From Rubrivivax sp. (GTDB taxonomy: Bacteria; Pseudomonadota; Gammaproteobacteria; Burkholderiales; Burkholderiaceae), in the NCBI GenBank assembly GCA_016790225.1, contig JAEUOZ010000002.1:1-64000 (forward strand): DNA of 64,000 nt. The letters run 5' to 3'. The position numbers were made by a program, and so were the translations under genes. Within the stretch, counting starts at the first letter, position 1, and every line of letters starts with the position of its first letter. The notes below the pieces were generated by a model. The model was not told where the DNA came from. It did not search any database and saw only the letters and a program-made list of their open reading frames with translations. This document shows, piece after piece, positions 57,731 through 64,000 of the stretch.

Positions 57731-59344
57731 ATGAGCCCTGCCGCAAGCACCGCCTCCAGCACCGCCCCGATGCCTGCCCGCGCCCCGGCCACGCCCGGTG
57801 ACGCCGGCTGGTATGCGGCGCTGCTGGCCCGCGACGCGCGATTCGACGGGCGCGTCTTCGTGGGCGTCACCAGCACCGGGATCTATTGCCGCCCGGTGTG
57901 CCGCGTGCGCACGCCGCTGCAGCGCAACTGCCGCTTCTTCGCCCACGCCGCCGCGGCGGAATCGGCGGGCTTTCGGCCCTGCCTGCGCTGCCGGCCCGAG
58001 CTGGCGCCCGGCCTGTCCTTGATCGATTCGCCGCTGGCCCTGGCCCATCAGGCGGCGCGTGTCATCGACGCCGCGGCCGCCGAAGGGCGCGAGCTGCCGA
58101 TGCCGGCTGTGGCTGCGCGGCTGGGCGTGACCGATCGGCACCTGCGCCGGATCTTCGGCCAGGCCCTGGGTGTCTCGCCGCTGGCCTACCTCAATACGCG
58201 CCGCCTGCTGCACGCCAAGGCGCTGCTCACCGACACGCCGCTGAGCGTGACGGCCATCGCGCACGCCAGCGGGTTTGGCAGCCTGCGGCGCTTCAACGCC
58301 GCGTTTGCGCAGCACTACCGGCTCAGCCCCAGCGCGCTGCGCCAGCGCGGCGCCCCGGCCCTGGCGCCATCCGGCAGCCACGGCGTGTCGCTCACCCTGG
58401 GCTACCGGCCGCCCTACGACCTGGCCGGCATGGGGCGCTTTCTGGCGAACCGCGCGCTGCCAGGCATCGAGGAGGTCCTGATCGGCGAGCATGGCCTGAC
58501 GATCCGCCGCAGCCTGGCGCTCACAGCCGAAGCTCAGCGCCATGCCGGCTGGATCGAACTGGCACTGCCAGTCACCCGGCCCGAGGTGCGGGTTCAGCTC
58601 AGCCCCGGCCTGATTCCGGTGCTGGGCGCGGTGCTGCAGCGCGTGCGCCATGCGCTGGATCTGGACGCCGATCCTTCGCTCACCGAGGCGACGCTGGCCG
58701 ATGTGGCCAGCCCCGCCGTCCCCGGCCTGCGACTGCCGGGCAGCTTTGACAGCTTCGAGTCCGCCGTGCGCGTGATCCTGGGCCAACAGGTCACCGTGGC
58801 CGCGGCACGCACGCTGTGCCGGCGGCTGGTGGAAGCCTTCGGCGAGCCGATCACGACGCCGCACGCGGGCCTCGATCGCCTGTTTCCCGCCGCGCCGCGG
58901 CTGGCCGAAGCGTCGGCTGATCAACTGGGCCGGCTGGGCATCGTGCGCCAGCGGGTTGGCGCGCTGCAGGCACTGGCGCGCGCGGTGGCCGAAGGCCGCA
59001 TCGAGCTGCACCCGGCCGCGCCGCTGGAGCCCACGCTGCAGGCGCTGCGCGCGCTGCCGGGCATCGGCGAGTGGACCGTGCAGCTGATCGCCCTGCGCGT
59101 GCTGGGCTGGCCGGATGCATTTGCCGCCAGCGACATCGGCGTGCTCAACGCGCTGGGCACCCGCGATCCGCGTGAAGCCCTGGCACGCGCCGAAGCCTGG
59201 CGGCCCTGGCGCGCCTATGCGGTGATCCGTTTGTGGCAGACGCTGGAAAAGCCGACGCCCGAGCCGCAGCCCGCGATCTCGGGCAGCGATGGCGCCCCCT
59301 GCGCACGCCCGCCCGCCGCCCGCCGTCGCAAACCCAGCCCCTGA
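57731..59344 (+). CDS. Ada-AlkA fusion: methylphosphotriester acceptor / AraC-type HTH / 3-methyladenine DNA glycosylase
   Basis: The 537-residue protein joins three parts. Residues about 25-95 form the Ada zinc domain with C53 in STGIYCRPVCRVRTPL and the later pair in FRPCLRCRPE, which accepts methyl groups from phosphotriesters. Residues 100-205 form an AraC-type HTH (LPMPAVAARLGVTDRHLRRI). The rest is an AlkA-like glycosylase, with the helix-hairpin-helix LPGIGEWTVQLIALRVLGW and catalytic Asp468 in FAASDIGVLNALG. It would both sense alkylation and remove alkylated bases. ogt follows 8 bases later. Confidence 0.92.
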   Translation: MSPAASTASSTAPMPARAPATPGDAGWYAALLARDARFDGRVFVGVTSTGIYCRPVCRVRTPLQRNCRFFAHAAAAESAGFRPCLRCRPELAPGLSLIDSPLALAHQAARVIDAAAAEGRELPMPAVAARLGVTDRHLRRIFGQALGVSPLAYLNTRRLLHAKALLTDTPLSVTAIAHASGFGSLRRFNAAFAQHYRLSPSALRQRGAPALAPSGSHGVSLTLGYRPPYDLAGMGRFLANRALPGIEEVLIGEHGLTIRRSLALTAEAQRHAGWIELALPVTRPEVRVQLSPGLIPVLGAVLQRVRHALDLDADPSLTEATLADVASPAVPGLRLPGSFDSFESAVRVILGQQVTVAAARTLCRRLVEAFGEPITTPHAGLDRLFPAAPRLAEASADQLGRLGIVRQRVGALQALARAVAEGRIELHPAAPLEPTLQALRALPGIGEWTVQLIALRVLGWPDAFAASDIGVLNALGTRDPREALARAEAWRPWRAYAVIRLWQTLEKPTPEPQPAISGSDGAPCARPPAARRRKPSP

Positions 59345-59352
59345 GAGCCGCC

Positions 59353-59868
59353 ATGTCCACACCGTTCGCCCATGTACCCCTGATCGCCCGCGATGTGATC
59401 TCCACGCCGCTGGGCGCGATGACCGCGATGGCCACCGCCCGGGGCCTGGCCGCCCTGCTGTTCGATGCCGACCGCTACCACCCCGGCCCGCACGACACGG
59501 TGCCGCTGAAGCCGGACGACCCCCACCTGCGCGCGGTGCGCGACTGGCTGCAAGGCTACTGGCAGGATGCCGCGGCGCCGCTGCCGATACCCGCGCTCGA
59601 TCTGCACGGCACGCCGTTCCAGCGCGCCGTCTGGCAGGCGCTGCTGGCCATTCCCGCCGGCCACACCTGGACCTACGGCGCGGTGGCGCGGCGCGTCGGG
59701 CCGGACAGCGCACCGCGCGCCACCGGCACTGCCATCGGGCGCAACCCCGTGGCCGTGCTGGTGCCCTGCCACCGCGTGATCGGCGCCGATGGCTCGCTCA
59801 CCGGTTATGCCAGCGGCCTGCCCTTGAAGCAACGCCTGCTCCAGCACGAAGGCACGCTGCTGGTTTGA
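59353..59868 (+). CDS. ogt: methylated-DNA--protein-cysteine methyltransferase
   Basis: The 171-residue suicide enzyme removes O6-methyl groups from guanine. The active Cys is in VAVLVPCHRVIGADGSLTGY and the helix motif is GTPFQRAVWQALLAIPAGHT. It has no regulatory Ada domain (that lies in the gene upstream), so the two genes split the functions of E. coli Ada. It is probably in one operon with the fusion gene. Confidence 0.95.
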   Translation: MSTPFAHVPLIARDVISTPLGAMTAMATARGLAALLFDADRYHPGPHDTVPLKPDDPHLRAVRDWLQGYWQDAAAPLPIPALDLHGTPFQRAVWQALLAIPAGHTWTYGAVARRVGPDSAPRATGTAIGRNPVAVLVPCHRVIGADGSLTGYASGLPLKQRLLQHEGTLLV

Positions 59869-59914
59869 GAAGTCTGAGCCCTCACCTGATCGTCCGGATG
59901 CCGACCCTTCGCCC

Positions 59915-60835
59915 ATGAGCCGCCGCAGCCTGATCGACCTGCTCGCGCTGGCCGCGCTGTGGGGAGCGTCCTTCCTCTTCATGCGCCTGGGCGCGGCCGA
60001 CTTCGGGCCCGTGGCGCTGGCCTGTCTGCGTGTGGCGCTGGCCAGCGCCGCGCTGCTGCCCATCGTCTGGTGTAAGGGCCTGCAGGCGCCCTTGCGCCAG
60101 CACGCCAGGACCATCGCGCTGGTGGGCGTCGTCAACTCGGCACTGCCTTTCCTCGCCTTCGCCTATGCGGCGCTCTACATCACGGCGGGCCTCTCGTCGA
60201 TCTTCAATGCCACGGCGCCTTTGTGGGGTGCCTTGATCGGCTGGCTGTGGCTGAGCCAGCGGCCCGGGCGCTGGCGGCTGCTGGGTCTGGCGCTGGGCTT
60301 TGCCGGCGTGCTGTGGCTGGCCTGGGACAAGGCCGGCTTCAAGGGCGATGGTGCGATCTCCGGCGCCACGGGCGCGGTCCTGGCCTGCCTGGCCGCCACG
60401 GCCTGCTACGGCTGGGCCTCGCACCTCACGCAGCGCCACCTCGGCGGTGTGCCACCCCTGGCCGTGGCCGCCGGCAGCCAGCTGGCCGCCACGATCGTGC
60501 TGCTGATCCCGGCCGCCCTCTGGTGGCCCACGCAGATGCCCGGCACCCGGGCCTGGCTGTCCGTGCTTGTGCTGGGTCTGGCCTGCACCGGCCTGGCTTA
60601 CCTGCTGTACTTCCGGCTCATCGCGCAGGTCGGGCCGGCCAAGGCGATTTCCGTGACCTTCCTGATCCCGCTCTTTGCCGTGCTCTGGGGCTGGATCTTC
60701 CTTGCCGAGAGCCTCACGCCAGTGATGGCCGGCGGCTGCGCCGTCATCGTGCTGGGCACGGCGCTGAGCACCGGACTGCTGGCGCCGCGCGCGGCAGCCG
60801 GCGTCAGCGGCGGTGGCCCGTCTCGAAGTCGTTGA
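59915..60835 (+). CDS. EamA/DMT-family transporter
   Basis: The 306-residue product has ten predicted membrane spans in two EamA repeats (LALAALWGASFLFMRLGAAD, then GAVLACLAATACYGWASHLT). The DMT superfamily exports amino acids, metabolites or drugs; the substrate is unknown. Its last 32 bases overlap the end of the convergent dioxygenase gene. It may be cotranscribed with the alkylation-repair genes. Confidence 0.88.
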   Translation: MSRRSLIDLLALAALWGASFLFMRLGAADFGPVALACLRVALASAALLPIVWCKGLQAPLRQHARTIALVGVVNSALPFLAFAYAALYITAGLSSIFNATAPLWGALIGWLWLSQRPGRWRLLGLALGFAGVLWLAWDKAGFKGDGAISGATGAVLACLAATACYGWASHLTQRHLGGVPPLAVAAGSQLAATIVLLIPAALWWPTQMPGTRAWLSVLVLGLACTGLAYLLYFRLIAQVGPAKAISVTFLIPLFAVLWGWIFLAESLTPVMAGGCAVIVLGTALSTGLLAPRAAAGVSGGGPSRSR

Positions 60836-61616
60836 GCCCGCAGCGGTCCACGCCGCGCAGTAGCCACAAGGGGCGCCGGGCAAAGTCCACCGGCACGCCG
60901 GAGCGGCCTTCCACGGGCCTCAGGCGGCGATCGAAGTGGGAACTGGCCGGCATGTAGCGCAGTGCCACGCCCGTGCGCCGCTGCGGCGAGGTATTGGCGC
61001 GTGCGCCGTGGATCATGTAGACGTCGTGCAGCGAGAGCTCACCCGGCTGCAGTTCCACATCCACCGCCTGGCTTTCGTCGAAGCTGCCGTCGGCCATGCG
61101 CTGGTTGAGCGTCAGGTCGCTGCGGTCTTCGTGAAGGTGCTCGTGCAGGATCCGGCCGCGGTGCGAGCCGGGGATCACGCGCAGGCAGCCGTTGGCTGAT
61201 GTGGACGGTTCGAGTGCCACCCACGCCGTGCAGGTAGCCAGCGGCCGGATGGGCCAGTAGTGACCGTCCTGATGCCAGGGCGTCTCGAAGCCCTCGCCGG
61301 CCGGCTTGCAGAACACATGGCAGCCCCAGAGGATGACATCCGGCCCGATGAGCTCGCTGACACGGTCGACGATCACCGGATCGCAGGCCAGATCGAGGAA
61401 ATCCGCCACGCCGCGCACGCCCTCGCCGTTGTCGCCCTCGACATGGGCCGAGACCAGCTTCTCGGGTCGCACGCCCGGGTTGGCGGCCAGCAGCCGCTCC
61501 AGCGCTGCCGCCATCTGCTGCACGCGGTCGGGCGGCAGGCGGAATTGCGGCACCACCCAGCCCTGCTCATGGTAGCGGCGACGCTCTTCGGGGCTCAGGC
61601 TGTCCATCCCGCCCAT
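60804..61616 (-). CDS. phytanoyl-CoA dioxygenase-family protein
   Basis: The 270-residue product is an Fe(II)/2-oxoglutarate oxygenase of the PhyH family. The metal site is visible: HxD in TPWHQDGHYWPIRPL and the distal His in SLHDVYMIHGARANTS, with an Arg for 2-oxoglutarate in RRTGVALRYMPA. The substrate is unknown. The start is at 61616 (an internal ATG at 61607 is possible). It converges with the EamA gene and overlaps it by 32 bases. Confidence 0.85.
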   Translation of the reverse strand: MGGMDSLSPEERRRYHEQGWVVPQFRLPPDRVQQMAAALERLLAANPGVRPEKLVSAHVEGDNGEGVRGVADFLDLACDPVIVDRVSELIGPDVILWGCHVFCKPAGEGFETPWHQDGHYWPIRPLATCTAWVALEPSTSANGCLRVIPGSHRGRILHEHLHEDRSDLTLNQRMADGSFDESQAVDVELQPGELSLHDVYMIHGARANTSPQRRTGVALRYMPASSHFDRRLRPVEGRSGVPVDFARRPLWLLRGVDRCGLNDFETGHRR

Positions 61617-61683
61617 CGTGCCGCGGGCTTCGCCGGCGCGCCATCGGGCGCGTCCCGCAGGCCGCTGAGATCACAGAAGCTCA

Positions 61684-61723
61684 GAAAAGGAAACGGGCCA
61701 CGACTCGAAAGCCGTGGCCCGTT
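61684..61723 (-). terminator. terminator of the tRNA operon
   Basis: Minus strand AACGGGCCACG / CGTGGCCCGTT with a ten-base loop is followed by TTTCCTTTTCT, nine bases after tRNA-Asp. It should end the tRNA transcript. Confidence 0.8.
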
Positions 61724-61731
61724 GTGATGCT

Positions 61732-61808
61732 TGGCGGAGTGGACGGGGCTCGAACCCGCGACCCCCGGCGTGACAGGCCGGTATTCTAACCAACTGAACT
61801 ACCACTCC
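61732..61808 (-). tRNA. tRNA-Asp(GUC)
   Basis: The minus strand gives GGAGTGG...CCACTCC-G-CCA (77 bases with CCA encoded), anticodon stem CCGGC/GCCGG, loop CTGTCAC with anticodon GTC. It closely matches E. coli tRNA-Asp in arms. Confidence 0.97.
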
Positions 61809-61857
61809 GCGTGGCCGATGGCTTCAGGCTCTTGCGAACCTCAAGTGCCGCCGAACT

Positions 61858-61933
61858 TGGCGTCCCCTAGGGGATTCGAACCCCTGTTACAACCGTGAAA
61901 GGGTCGTGTCCTAGGCCTCTAGACGAAGGGGAC
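61858..61933 (-). tRNA. tRNA-Glu(UUC)
   Basis: The minus strand gives GTCCCCT/AGGGGAC, encoded GCCA end, anticodon loop with TTC in CCTTTCACGG, 76 bases. It is 49 bases upstream of tRNA-Asp on the same strand and next to gltX. Confidence 0.97.
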
Positions 61934-61966
61934 AGATACTTCGCCGTCTGAAACGGCGCTTGGTGA

Positions 61967-62042
<76 letters not shown>

Positions 62043-62107
62043 GATCTTTCGATCTTCAGCACAGCGCCGTTCAGTCGAGCCTCGCATTATATGCGGACTT
62101 TTTGCGC

Positions 62108-63541
62108 TCACACGTGCTGCAGTCGCTCCAGCACGGTTTGCCTGTCGAACAGGGCCAACACCGCGTCGATGGAAGGCGTCTGCGCGCGGCCGCAGACCAG
62201 CACGCGCACGGCCGGTGCCAGCTGCGGCATCTTCAGTGCGTGCTGCGCCAGCGTTTCCTTCATCGCCGTGGCGATGGATGCCTTGTCCCAGGCCACTTCG
62301 GCCAGCCGGTCACGCAGGCTTTGCAGGGCTGGGCGCACGGCGTCGGTCACGTGCTGCGCCAGGTCTTCTGCTCGCGCCGAGACCGGTACGAAGAGCATCT
62401 GGATCCAGTCGGCCAGCTCGACCGTCGTGCTGCAGCGGTCCTTGAACAGGGCGCAGGCCGAAGCCAGGCGCGTACCGTCAGCCGTGGGCAGGCCGCGCGT
62501 GGCCAGCTGCGCGCCCACCAGCGTGGCCAGACGCGTGTCGTCGGCCTGCTTCAGGTAGTGCGCATTGACCCAGGCCAGCTTGGCCGGATCCCACTGCGCC
62601 GGGCTGCGCGCCAGGTGGCTGCCATCGAACCAGGCCACCATCTGCTCGCGGCTGAAGAGCTCTTCGTCGCCGTGGCTCCAGCCGAGGCGGGCCAGGTAGT
62701 TGAGCATGGCCTCGGGCAGATAACCGGCATCTTCATAGGCTGTGACGCTCACCGCGCCGCGGCGCTTGGAAAGCTTCAGCCCGTCGTCGCCCAGGATGAT
62801 CGGGCAGTGGCCGAAGCGCGGCAGCGGCGCACCCAGCGCCTGGAAGATGTTGATCTGCCAGGGCGTGTTGTTGACGTGCTCGTCGCCGCGGAATACGTGC
62901 GTGATGCCCATGTCCCAGTCGTCGACCACCACCGCAAAGTTGTAGGTCGGCACGCCCAGTGCCTGGGCCTCGGCCGAAGCGCCTTCCGGAGCGGGCCGCA
63001 GGATGATCAGGTCATCGATCTCGCGGTTGCCGATGGTGATCGGCCCCTTGACCAGATCGTCCCAGCTGACCTCGCCGTCACGGGGGTTGCGAAAGCGCAC
63101 CACGGGCTGCACGTCGGCGGGCGGCGCGGGCAGCGTCTTGCCCGGCTCCGGTCTCCAACGGCCGTCGTAATGGGTCTTCTCGCCGCGCGCGCGCTGCGCT
63201 TCGCGCATCGCATCCAGCTCCTGGGGCGTGCACCAGCAGCGGTAGGCGCTGCCGGCCGCGATCATCTGCTCGACCACCGCGTGGTAGCGCGCCAGGCGCT
63301 GCATCTGGAAGTGCGGGCCCTCGTCGTGATCCAGCCCCAGCCAGCGCAGCGAGGCGAGGATCTGGTCCACCGAATCCTGCGTGGAGCGCGCGACATCGGT
63401 ATCTTCGATGCGCAGCACGAAGCGGCCACCATGGTGGCGCGCATAGGCCCAGGAATACAGCGCCGTCCGGGCTGTGCCCAGGTGCAGGAAGCCGGTGGGC
63501 GAAGGCGCGATGCGCGTGCGGACAGGGGCGTTGGCATTCAT
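62108..63541 (-). CDS. gltX: glutamyl-tRNA synthetase
   Basis: GltX charges tRNA-Glu. The 477-residue class I enzyme begins with [20 protein letters not shown] (HIGH-equivalent HLGT) and has the KMSKS-type loop in [18 protein letters not shown], the [20 protein letters not shown] segment, and a C-terminal anticodon-binding part ending in [14 protein letters not shown]. It lies upstream of the tRNA-Ala-Glu-Asp genes, on the same strand. It starts three bases after a metZ-like gene. Confidence 0.96.
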   Translation of the reverse strand: MNANAPVRTRIAPSPTGFLHLGTARTALYSWAYARHHGGRFVLRIEDTDVARSTQDSVDQILASLRWLGLDHDEGPHFQMQRLARYHAVVEQMIAAGSAYRCWCTPQELDAMREAQRARGEKTHYDGRWRPEPGKTLPAPPADVQPVVRFRNPRDGEVSWDDLVKGPITIGNREIDDLIILRPAPEGASAEAQALGVPTYNFAVVVDDWDMGITHVFRGDEHVNNTPWQINIFQALGAPLPRFGHCPIILGDDGLKLSKRRGAVSVTAYEDAGYLPEAMLNYLARLGWSHGDEELFSREQMVAWFDGSHLARSPAQWDPAKLAWVNAHYLKQADDTRLATLVGAQLATRGLPTADGTRLASACALFKDRCSTTVELADWIQMLFVPVSARAEDLAQHVTDAVRPALQSLRDRLAEVAWDKASIATAMKETLAQHALKMPQLAPAVRVLVCGRAQTPSIDAVLALFDRQTVLERLQHV

Positions 63542-63544
63542 GCT

Positions 63545-64000
63545 TCAGGAGGCCAGGCGATCCAGGCCGCGGGCCAGATCGGCCTTGAGGTCTTCGACAT
63601 CCTCCAGGCCCACGCCCAGCCGGATCATGTTCTGCGTGATGCCAGCCGCCTGGCGCTGCTCTTCGGTCAGGCGGCCATGGGTGGTGCTGGCCGGGTGCGT
63701 GATGATGCTGCGAACGTCGCCGAAGTTGGCCGCGATGCTGCACAGGCGCGTCGCGTCCACGACGCTGAATGCCTCTTCACGGCCGCCCTTGACCAGGAAG
63801 GCCAGCACAGCGCCACCGCGGCCGTTCTGCTGGCGCATGGCGAGTTCATGCTGCGGGTGCGAGGCCAGACCCGGGTGCAGCACGCGCTCCACCGCGGGAT
63901 GGGTCTCCAGCCAGCGCGCCAGCGCCAGGCAGCGATCGCTCTGCGCCAGCACCCGCACGGAGAGCGTTTCCAGGCCCTTGGCGACGACCCAGGCGTTGAA
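63545..64000 (-). CDS. PLP-dependent Cys/Met metabolism enzyme, MetZ-like (5' end beyond window)
   Basis: Only the C-terminal part (about 150 residues) is present. It has NAWVVAKGLETLSVRV, HPGLASHPQHELAMRQQN, FSVVDATRLCSIAANFGDVR and the family end ITHPASTTHGRLTEEQR, THGRL and LGVGLEDVEDLKADL. These are typical of O-succinylhomoserine sulfhydrylase (MetZ) and related gamma-enzymes; the PLP lysine is outside the window. MetZ is likely in Burkholderiales; MetB/MetC cannot be excluded. Confidence 0.82.
   Translation of the reverse strand, partial: FNAWVVAKGLETLSVRVLAQSDRCLALARWLETHPAVERVLHPGLASHPQHELAMRQQNGRGGAVLAFLVKGGREEAFSVVDATRLCSIAANFGDVRSIITHPASTTHGRLTEEQRQAAGITQNMIRLGVGLEDVEDLKADLARGLDRLAS

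Overview
The window is a GC-rich, densely coded stretch of core chromosome. The best fit is a betaproteobacterium of the order Burkholderiales (Rubrivivax/Leptothrix/Roseateles-like). This rests on gene order and protein style: ndk-rlmN-pilF-rodZ-ispG, odhA-odhB-lpdA-zapE, pcm followed by tolC, waaA, and an AlgZ/AlgR-type two-component pair. It is not based on a database match. I see no phage, insertion sequence, transposon, CRISPR array or plasmid function. No gene-free gap exceeds about 270 bases.

1-11.5 kb: a minus-strand block carries ispG (cut by the window edge), rodZ, pilF/pilW, rlmN and ndk with overlapping or near-touching genes, then rluB, scpB and rluD. bamD reads the other way and overlaps the 3' end of a DinG-like iron-sulfur helicase gene. 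A DUF465 gene and a divergent PP2C phosphatase follow. 12.3-20 kb: the 2-oxoglutarate dehydrogenase cluster (odhA, odhB, a small SHOCT-PspC membrane protein gene, lpdA), then zapE and a periplasmic coiled-coil protein. 20-25.3 kb: etfBA, an acyl-CoA dehydrogenase and a nitronate monooxygenase, with two palindromic operator candidates upstream of etfB. 25.3-33.7 kb: an MFS transporter behind tRNA-Leu, a LEA-like lipoprotein, a RoxA-type ribosomal oxygenase with a small partner, an SlyD-type isomerase, dut, coaBC, a UPF0149/SEC-C protein, a dienelactone hydrolase-like protein and a GNAT acetyltransferase.

33.7-46 kb: alaS, gabD, a protein with a degenerate GGDEF domain behind tRNA-Gly, trmB, uppP, and a tetR-MFP-RND efflux operon with a clear operator over its promoter. 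46-55.5 kb: pcm and tolC, then three genes of unknown role (DUF1800, DUF1501, DUF4139) lying between tolC and waaA, then a phosphomannomutase/phosphoglucomutase. 55.7-61.6 kb: an AlgZ/AlgR-like pair whose promoter region holds two exact 12-bp direct repeats resembling AlgR boxes, an Ada-AlkA fusion followed by ogt (alkylation repair), an EamA transporter and a phytanoyl-CoA dioxygenase-like protein. 61.7-64 kb: tRNA-Asp, -Glu and -Ala genes, gltX, and the end of a metZ-like gene.

No wholly new system is evident. The most useful leads are the AlgR-like repeats, the paired operators before etfB, the three-gene DUF island between tolC and waaA, the LEA-like lipoprotein repeat, a possible 17-codon leader coupled to scpB, and several translation starts (TTG/GTG) decided by Shine-Dalgarno or operator position.
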